From Capsaspora owczarzaki ATCC 30864 (taxonomy: Eukaryota; Opisthokonta; Filasterea), in NCBI RefSeq assembly GCF_000151315.2, contig NW_011887310.1, positions 1,599 through 65,598 of the forward strand: 64,000 bases of DNA, written 5' to 3'. Each line of letters starts with the position of its first letter. The first letter of the stretch is position 1. Both the position numbers and the translations under genes were made by a program. Shown here one piece after another: positions 56,341 through 64,000 of this stretch. The notes under the pieces were generated by a model that had not been told where the DNA came from, searched no databases, and was given only the letters and a program-made list of their open reading frames with translations.

Positions 56341-56787
56341 GTTTTTTTTTTTGTTCTTCCCTCCTTACTGTGCAGTTACTCTATGTTTTTTTCCCTCTTG
56401 CTCTTTTGTTTTTCCCACATTCTGCCACACTCTCTCTGGACCGTGCGCGAATTTGGGACGCCGTGTGTTGTCGAACTTGTCGACAAACGTGCCGAGCAGT
56501 ATTATTCATGTCTTTATCGCTTCTTCCTGCTTGTTCTGTGCGTCAGTTCTCGGCATGTCCAGCGTGGCAACCGCCACTGATGATTGCAAATACAATGTTT
56601 CAAAGGTTTAGACATCCAACTGATTTTCAAGAACAGAGACACAAAAACAAACCGTCACGAAGGACTGACAAAAACACAAGCGACACGAGAAAACAAAACG
56701 TAAAGAACAGCTGCATGCAGAAACATAACAAGTGCATGCCGAAACATGACCAAAAAAAAAACAAAGAAAGCACGCCGCTCAAATCCT
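56341..56787. other. Convergent 3' flanks (phosphatase / Vav)
   Basis: 447 bp, no gene recognised. Confidence 0.5.
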
Positions 56788-59700
56788 TCACCAGTCATCG
56801 TCATCTTCAGCTCCGTCATCATCCGGGGGCACCTCGTACGTGGCACCTTCATCCTCGTCGTCATCGCGGGGCTGTTCGTACATCGGGGCACCGTCGTCGT
56901 CGTCATCGTCATCGTCTGGCGGGAGCTCATAGGGCCGCGGTTCGTCCACATCCGAGTACTCGGCCTGTGCGTTGACAATGGGATACATGGTCACAGGGGG
57001 CTTGTAGCCAGGAGGAGGGTTGCCGTGAATGTCGGTGACGTAGGTTGATGGGAAGACGCCGACTTTCATCGATTTGCCAATGATGCGACCCTTCCACCAC
57101 CCAGAGTCCTCCATTTCGTGCACCTCGATGGAATCTCCGATCGACAGCTCAAGTTCGTCCGGGTGCTTGGCCTGGTACGAATACAGCGCCTGAACAACCG
57201 GCTTCTGGTCTTTTGACCCAATGCCTGCATCTGCAGACGTCTGTCCCAATTTTGCAGCTGCTCGGAGAGCGGCTGTGCCAGCAAGCGGCTTAGATGAGTC
57301 TGTTCCTGGTGCCTTGCCAGTTCCAGGCCTCGGCGCAACCCCAGGACCGGCTGTGCCGATTGGCTTTGGAGCGACGCCAGGGCCAGCAGAGCCGATCGGC
57401 TTGGGCGCCCCGGGACCAGCGGGCTTTGGTGCCGCGGGACCGGATGGCTTTGGTGCCGCGGGACCAGCGGGCTTTGGTACCGCGGGACCAGAGGGCTTCG
57501 GTGCAGCGCCAGGACCAGCGGGCTTTGGTGCTACGGGTGCAGGCGCTACCGGGTTCACTGGTGACGATGGCAACTTACGCTCGGGAACGGCTGGTTCGTG
57601 AACGCCTGGAGGAAGCGGTGCCGTGAATGGCACGGGAACCTTGGTCTGCCCAGTCGAAACGGGCGCTCGAGGGGCTGAAATGCTTGGTTGTGGAGCAGGA
57701 GCAAGCCGCCTGGGGACGGTGGCCTTGAGTGAAAAGTCGAGCTGAGTAAAGTGTTGCGCGAGCGACTCCCGCAAGTAGTACGCAATCAAGTCTTGCACAG
57801 ATGGGAAGACTTTGGTGTCCGCCAAGCAAAATCCCGCGCCATCCGGACCAGGCTTGATGCGGACGTGCTTGAGGCCAGCCGCAGTGTTCAAGGACAGAGT
57901 GCACCCTGTACCTGTTTCCGATTGCCGCACCAAAAATGTACCAGGCGTTTCGTTCACCAGCAAATCGTGCGTCTGTACCTTGGAAATCGGTCCGTGGAAC
58001 CAGCTATAGCCCTCCAAGTCGCTCGAGGACGTTGGCGACGTTGCCGTGGGGCGAGGTGGTTGAGGAGCAGGAACGGGTTCTGGTGCCGGAAACCGCCTGG
58101 AACGCACGACATCCACAACAACATCAAACAAACAAACAACGCAACCAGAAGAGTGAGACACAAAAAACACACGCAACAACAAAAAAAAACAGATGGACTC
58201 ACGTTGAACCAGTTGGCTTGATTGGTGCAGGTTGAACAAGGACGGCAGGAAAGTATCCTTGACGGCCGCGGACAGAGCCAAGCCACCAATCTTCAGTGGT
58301 GCGCTCCAGCAACATGACCGTGTCGCCAACAGCAAAGTCGAGCTCGTCATCGTTGCTGGCGGCAAAATTCTCGACGGCAACAAAGGCGTCACCCGACTCG
58401 CCCTCGGGAGCAGCAACTGGCTGAACTTGGGGTTGCACCGGCTGGTTCGCTGGGGGCGGCTGATAGGGAGCCACTGGCGGGGGGAACAGGCCGGTGACGT
58501 TTGGACGGGGTTTGACAGCCGGACCAGGACGCGGCGACAGATCGGCAGTGGGGCCGTTTGGATCAGTGACGGCCGCCCCGCCCGTTGCTTTGCCCACCGT
58601 GCCTCCTCCTTTGACCTTGAGCCACGTGCGGGCCTTGGCAGTGAGGCTTCCGCCCTTGATGTCGGCGCCGTCCAGATTGTTGGCGTGCGTAAGGTGCTGG
58701 CGCGTCTCGGAGCAGTAAGGGTGGATCAAACCGATGCACTTGAGGTGAATGTCCACCATGCACACTTGACAGCGCAAGCCTTCGCCCCAAATGTAGGCAT
58801 GGCAGTAGAGGCAGCTCGCCTTGGGCATTTGCTTGTGGCGCTTGTACATGTGCTTTGATCCCTTGTGGATGCCTTGCGAGCTAGCCGCGTTCTCCAGCTC
58901 GGTCAGGTCATTCACAATCTTTTTGAGGACAGACAGCCACACACGCTTGGTCTCCTGCGTCTTGGCCATGAAGAGACAGTTCTGGGAATTGTCGGCCGTC
59001 TTGAACGACCAGGCATGAATCGGCAGACCCGGCACGGCGGCCACGTCTTCCAGCGTGCCGCCAACCAGGTTGAATGTCTTTTTAAACCGGTACTTGCTCG
59101 GCGAGATGATGCTGCATACAATGAGCGCCGTCTCAAACAAAAAGATGTAGCGTTGCTTGGGCTTGCTGTCGTCCTTGGTGCGGATTTCCAGATCGCCGTC
59201 GCGCAAGAGTTTTCCGTAGCTGATGAGTGGACCCTGTTGGAGAGAGCGAAGAAATACGAAACGAGTCAGGGAAATTTCCCGTCGGCAAGCCATCAGTTAG
59301 TCTCCGCAACACCAACTGCACATTGGAAAACTGTCAAACACTGGCCCGCCGATTCGTCTTACCGTGTCGCCCTCAATCCTGGAAAAAGCGCGGCACGGAA
59401 CGAAATTGGAAACAATCACAGCACAAACCAAGCAAGAACGGAGGTTAGAACGCAGATGCAGACACAAACGGGGCCCCTCAATTGCCAGAGTCATCATGCA
59501 GGTATGTGTTCTTCTTTTTTTTCTGTTCTGTACATGTCTGTCAGGTTGGCAGCGAGCGCCAAGTACTCTTTATCACGCTTGGTATCGTTGATGAACGTCG
59601 CCACACTCTCCATCGCCGTCATGGCTGCGGTAATGTTGTCAGAATCGGGATGAGACTCTGGCGTGCACTTCCGAAGCTCCTGCATGGTGTTTGAGGGATT

Positions 59701-61758
59701 GGAAAACCAAACCAAACCAAACCGAAAAAAAAAAAAAGCAGCAGTTAGCGCACAGATAGGAAAACAAAATTTCACAAAGGCGCCCTCAAAGCAAGGAAAA
59801 ACTCGCTTCGTACCTTCAGAAGCAAGGGATACTTGAGAATACGTTGCATCGGAATGTTGAGCAAGTCGCCCAAGCGGAACTTTTGCTGAGACTGCTCTTG
59901 GATGGCCAGCATTCGATTGACAAATTCCGGTCGCAGCTGGAGCTCTTGCAGCAGGTTCATGGCATCGGGAAGGTTGGCGCAGTACTCGCCATAGGCCATC
60001 AGCTGCTGGCTATGGTCGACGAGCGCTTTGGCAATGTCGTTGCCTTGGTTGTCTTCGATCGAGCTGATGAGCGCTTCCATGATGTCTGTGTGCACTTGGA
60101 GCAGCTGCTTCAGGTTGCAAAACAGGGTGGAGACAGTCTGGGCGTCGAGAAAGCTGACCAGCGGCTTGTAAAAAAAGTCTTCAATCATGTCGAGCGACGC
60201 GACGAAATACGCCTCGGTGCTCATCAGCTCGTTGATAATGTGCGAGCGCTTGCCCGTGTCGGGCAGGACCGGGATGGCGTCTCGCTGAGCATGCGAGATG
60301 GTGGAAAGCCGGGCAGTGTGCTTGGCTGCCTGCTGCGCCTTGTTGGTGGGCTGCTGGCGGCGGACGGTCGTGCCACGCGCACGCTGCAAGTCTTGCATGC
60401 CCTGGTACACATCGTCGATATCCGATGGCGTCGTGTAGTCGTCCATCAGGCCGGGGATGGACTGCGGGCCCGCCTGCGCCCTGTTGGACTTGGCCTGCGC
60501 AGTGTCGAGCATGTCTGGCAGCGTTCCGTACAAGTCTTCCGCGGGAGTCACAGGCCGTGCCGCAGTGGGCCGGCGCGCCGCAGCGTTTCCTTGCGTACCG
60601 CCCGTTGCCGCAGATGGCAGAATGCCCAGCAGCCCTGCCTGCGCCGAGAATGGCGTTTTGGAGAGCTTGTCGAGCGTCGTGATGATTTTGCCAAAGTTGC
60701 TGCCATAGTACAAGTCCTCCGTCGCGAACAACTCGGCGCGCTTCAACCCGAACGTCTTGACGCATGCATCGAGGAAGTTGGCAATGTTTTCATAGCACAG
60801 GAACTGTTTGAGAAGAGCAAGATGTGGGAAAGCGGTTGAGCGCGGCGTTTTCAAAAGTGTGCAACCAAACGTAGTTAGCAGGCGGCTCGTCCAGCGTGAT
60901 TGATTGTTTTGCAACTGTTGTCTTGTTCTTGGAGCTCTCTTCTTGATATCCAAAGTCACGTCAAGTGATGGGTTACCTGCAATCTGGGCTGGCGATGCAC
61001 TTTGCTCACAGATCCAGCGAGAATCCGGTTTGAGAGTGCGCAGAGCACGGTGCCGTCCTTGAGTGCGACTGCGAGGTCGACGAGCTCGGCATTGCCACTG
61101 CCAACACATAAACAGGAACGAGCGAGGGGGAGAGTGAGAACAACAAGCAAAAAAACAGAAAAACAACATAGTCAATAAAAAGGTAGCATTTGACGTGCCA
61201 AATAGTGACCCAAGCGTATGTGAGAAAAGCCTTTTTTTGTCGCTAATGCTACTGAAGCGTCATGAGCAAGGATTTCAAGCCTTCCGCTCGTCGTTTGAGC
61301 GGTTCCTAACCCCCCCCCCCCCAAATCTGCCAATGCTCGCTCATTGAAGATCACTCTCCACTTTCAGTGTCGAGGGGTCAGGGGTCAAGGGTCAAGGGTC
61401 AGAGCGCGTCACTTGTGCTAAAAGCCAGTCGAACTGGTCGACCATCTCCCCGCCCAAGTCGCCGTCGCTTCAACACCAAGCTAGCATCAAGGATTGCTAG
61501 TTCCGTGCCAACCCCCGGGCTGAGGTCGCGTGGAAGTGGGGAGGGGGGGGGGCGAGTCCTCAACCATATGAAGATTGAACAACCAGAGCGAGCTGTTTTA
61601 CGTCACATAGAACGACCGCCCCCCCCCCCCAATGGACCATTTGAACGGGGGATGAAAGTGCTGTTTTATGATCGACTCAACTTGTTGCAGGATGAGTTGG
61701 ACGGAAGCGCGCCGGCACGCACGAGCCAGTCGCGAACGAGCTTCCAATCGTCCGCCAT
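56788..61758 (-). CDS. VAV: Vav guanine-nucleotide exchange factor, CH-Ac-DH-PH-C1-SH3-SH2-SH3 plus acidic tyrosine tail
   Basis: Exons: 61682-61758, 60977-61097, 59814-60803, 59534-59679, 59363-59378 (16 nt), 58203-59233 and 56788-58096; 1,229 aa with every junction in frame. Domains: CH from MADDWKLVRDWLVRAG to FGLKRAELF (1-115); an acidic hinge with EDLYGTL, MDDYTTP and DDVYQG (Tyr 158, 189, 199, like the autoinhibitory tyrosines of animal Vav); DH (about 250-445, FRLGDLLNIPMQRILKYPLL); PH; C1 with the full H-C-C-C-C-H-C-C set (578-624); SH3 (FVAVENFAAS); SH2 (WFHGPI, FLVRQS with the phosphotyrosine-binding Arg); a Pro-rich linker of about 150 residues (PKPAGP units); and a second SH3 (ALYSYQAK). 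Beyond that SH3 comes an acidic tail with EYSDV, PYELP, MYEQP and TYEVP. Vav activates Rho/Rac GTPases downstream of tyrosine kinases. The start is chosen because MADDW begins the CH domain. Confidence 0.93.
59363..59378 (-). other. 16-nt micro-exon of Vav (M/IEGDT)
   Basis: Flanked by TTTTTCCAG and GTAAGA on the coding strand. It joins the DH end (phase 2) to the PH start (phase 0), adding five and a third codons; skipping it would break the frame. Confidence 0.8.
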
Positions 61759-63090
61759 ACAAAGAAAAAAAAAAAACAATAATAACTGAACAACAAAGAA
61801 AGAACGAAACCAATATGGAACACAATTGAATACAAGTTGAATGCAAGTTGAATACAAGTTGAATGCAAGTTGAAATGATGAAATGGTTAGAGAGCAGACA
61901 GCAGCTCAGAGACAGAGCAAAAGCAATTCTGAGAAAGCAGAGAACTTCGCTGCCCTTGGCGAGATCCGCCCGAATAAAAGCCCAGTGCGGTCGAGCTGGT
62001 AGTGCCAACGCACTTGTCATGGTACGTCCGAGATTGACGAGGCGCAGGACGCGGTAAGCAGGGTGGAAATTGTTGTCGGCGTTGATTCAATTTCCCGCCA
62101 AGTTTTAGCGTTGCTTTGCCGAGTCAACCATCTCCCATGTTCGTTCGCGCTCCGTTCGTAATTCCAAGGCTCTGAGAATGAAACAAACAAATCTCAGGTG
62201 TAGATTGTTGATCGAGAGCTCTGCTGCCTCGCTCGAACCTCGCATTGCCTGGCAACCAAATCCACCAACCAACCAGAAAGTCTTGGATTTTTTTCAATCC
62301 TCAACGTCAATCACACATTCAGGCATGAAATAATTCCTGCCAAAGTATCCCAGCCTAAGCCGCAAAGAGCAATAAGAGCAATAGCTCAACAGCGGGTGAG
62401 GTGGATGAATAATTTTACAAAGCTCGATTTTCAACGTTGGAACAAAAACCCAATTCGGTCGGTCGACTGCTCGGCCTCTCTTCTCTTTGTATGTCCGACA
62501 TCCATCCGCATCCGATCGCCTATCCGATAGAGTTGACAGTTCTGTAGCCGATTGCGACAAGAAGGGGAGGGGTTGCAATGGACAGAAGGGGAGATACAGG
62601 CGTGCAAAGTTGCGGAAGGGAAGCGGGTTGACGAGCGATTGATTTTTTTTTTCGTGGCCGTCGTTGTGCAATGGCGTTTCGCGACCGTCTGCGCCCTCGC
62701 CCCGTCGTTCTTCCGCCCCTGTTCCGTGGGCGCCATGCTACACGACGTGCTACGCGTCTCCCGTGCGTCGCAGGACCAGCAGCAACGGGCTCGTTTGTTC
62801 TGTGCAAGAGCGAGACAGCGAATTTTTGCTCTTTTTTTTTTTTTTTTTTTTCATCTCGTTTTTCTGCGCTCTGCTTTCTTGCTGTCCGGCGCCCAGCCCA
62901 CCCGTCTGAGTGATCGTTCCGCGCCATCGCTCTCCTTCCTTTGTTCATGAGTCGTGGGGGAACGGCCTGCAGCAGAGCAATCGAACGGCCCTTTTTTTTT
63001 TTTTTTTTTTTTCCTCTTCCTTACCCTTTGTGCTCTTCTTCGTCTCACTTGTTCCCCGCCTTTTCTCAACCTCTCTCGCAGCGCCCAGCA
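61759..63090. other. Divergent intergenic region (Vav / RPS10)
   Basis: A 22-bp unit is repeated at 61827-61873 (GAATACAAGTTGAATGCAAGT). Long T-runs lie at 62829-62851 and 62993-63012; the latter and the following pyrimidine tract ending CGCAG at 63081 suggest a 5' UTR intron acceptor for RPS10. No other gene recognised. Confidence 0.55.
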
Positions 63091-63746
63091 ATGTTGATCT
63101 CCAAGAAGAACCGCCGCGCGGTCTACGAGTACATTTTCAACGAGGGTGTTGCCGTCGCCAAGAAGGACTACCACCTTCCCCAGCACGACGTCCTGACCAC
63201 CGTCCCCAACCTTGAGGTCATCAAGGCCCTCCAGTCGCTCCGATCGCGTGGCTTTGTCACCGAGAAGTTCTGCTGGCGCCACTTCTACTACTACCTGACC
63301 GACTCTGGCGTCGCTTACCTCCGTGACTACCTCAACGTCCCCGCTGAGGTCGTCCCCGCCACCCAGAAGAAGGTTGCCCCCCGCCCCGCCTCGCGCTTCG
63401 GTGCCCAGGCCCCCGGCTCCCGCCCACCCCGCGACGGTGAGCGCTCCGAGCGTGGCGAGTACCGCCGCACCGGTGCTGGCTTCGGCGGCGACAAGGCTGG
63501 CGCTGACTCTGGCTTCAACCCCGAATTCGTACGTATTTTTCCGAGTGTGTTGGGTGTGTTGGTTGTTATTGTGTGGCGTTGGAGAAGGGACGTGAAGAGA
63601 GTGCTTGTTGTTATCTGCGATCATTCCTGTTTTTTATTCTCACTTTTTTTTTTTTGGTTTTTTTTGCTCCTTCTTTCAATGAACAGCGTGGCGGATTCGG
63701 CCGTGGCCGTGGCGGTGCTCCCCGTGCTACTCCCTCTGCCCAGTAA
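63091..63746 (+). CDS. RPS10: 40S ribosomal protein S10 (eS10)
   Basis: Exons are 63091-63528 and 63687-63746; 165 aa, the usual length. [20 protein letters not shown] is the conserved start; the winged-helix core continues with [16 protein letters not shown] and [17 protein letters not shown]. The tail is the usual basic Gly/Arg-rich stretch, and the second exon gives [18 protein letters not shown]. It is a structural component of the small ribosomal subunit head. Codon use is strongly biased to C-ending codons, as expected for high expression. The pyrimidine-rich upstream region fits ribosomal protein gene promoters or a UTR intron. Confidence 0.97.
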
Positions 63747-64000
63747 AATGTCTCTTTGTCCCGTTTAAGAGCCAAATCGTGTGTGTTTCCGCGAGTTGCT
63801 TCCGTGCCCCCCTGATTGTCCCAAATTAGAAACACGTTCTGAAAGCGAACTCTTTCATTGTTGTCCACTCCATTTTTGTTCATTGATTGTCCTTTTGAGC
63901 AAGTTTCAGTGCGCGTGGAGCTGGGCGTTGGAGCACTGACAATATTCGTATTTGATGGATGAATCGAAACCGCCCAGACGCAAGCAACCACCACGGGAAC
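63747..64000. other. RPS10 3' flank
   Basis: Nothing recognised up to the window edge. Confidence 0.5.

Noticed and set aside
61666-61868. Repeated STCIQLVF peptide on the minus strand
   Set aside because: Translation of the 22-bp tandem repeat at 61827-61873 upstream of the Vav start.

Overview
The window is eukaryotic nuclear DNA with short spliceosomal introns, mid-range GC, and dense genes on both strands. The gene content points to a unicellular holozoan, most likely a filasterean such as Capsaspora. It holds a leucine-rich-repeat (LRR) receptor tyrosine kinase, two kinase-less sister receptors, a full-architecture Vav guanine-nucleotide exchange factor, a synaptophysin-family protein and two class C 7TM receptors. 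The species is my inference; no marker here proves it.

Layout. 0.5-2.3 kb (+): remnant of a CACTA-type transposase lacking its catalytic core. 3.3-4.7 kb (-): ribonuclease-inhibitor-type LRR gene with one repeat per 84-bp exon and an in-frame TGA. 4.8-6.5 kb: Tc1/mariner element with both terminal inverted repeats (TIRs) and a TA duplication, and a frame-shifted transposase. 6.5-11.6 kb (-): receptor tyrosine kinase with two LRR/Cys-rich ectodomain modules; its first exon lies in an assembly gap. 12.7-16.4 kb and 20.5-24.6 kb (-): two paralogous class C 7TM receptors with parallel beta-helix ectodomains, flanking a secreted histidine acid phosphatase (17.9-19.9 kb, +). 24.8 kb: tRNA-Leu(AAG). 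25.4-39.0 kb (+): VPS13. 39.5-42.7 kb and 43.9-46.8 kb (-): tandem LRR receptors with Ser/Ala heptad stalks and seven-tyrosine tails but no kinase. 48.6-50.7 kb (+): ZIP metal transporter with a His-rich loop. 52.4-53.1 kb (+): short synaptophysin-like protein. 53.4-56.3 kb (+): purple acid phosphatase. 56.8-61.8 kb (-): Vav with a new acidic tyrosine tail. 63.1-63.7 kb (+): ribosomal protein S10.

The most interesting pattern is the receptor family. Its 24-residue LRRs sit on interchangeable 72-bp phase-2 exons. The tyrosine kinase receptor looks like a fusion of two ectodomains, one resembling each kinase-less sister. The sisters carry ITIM/ITSM-like tyrosine motifs that a tyrosine kinase could phosphorylate and that SH2 proteins such as the nearby Vav could read. 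The sequence shows the architecture; the signalling link is inference.

Three N-runs interrupt the assembly (11400-11569, 27200-27299, 38378-38477). Frame breaks in VPS13 and in one 7TM receptor may be assembly errors rather than mutations.
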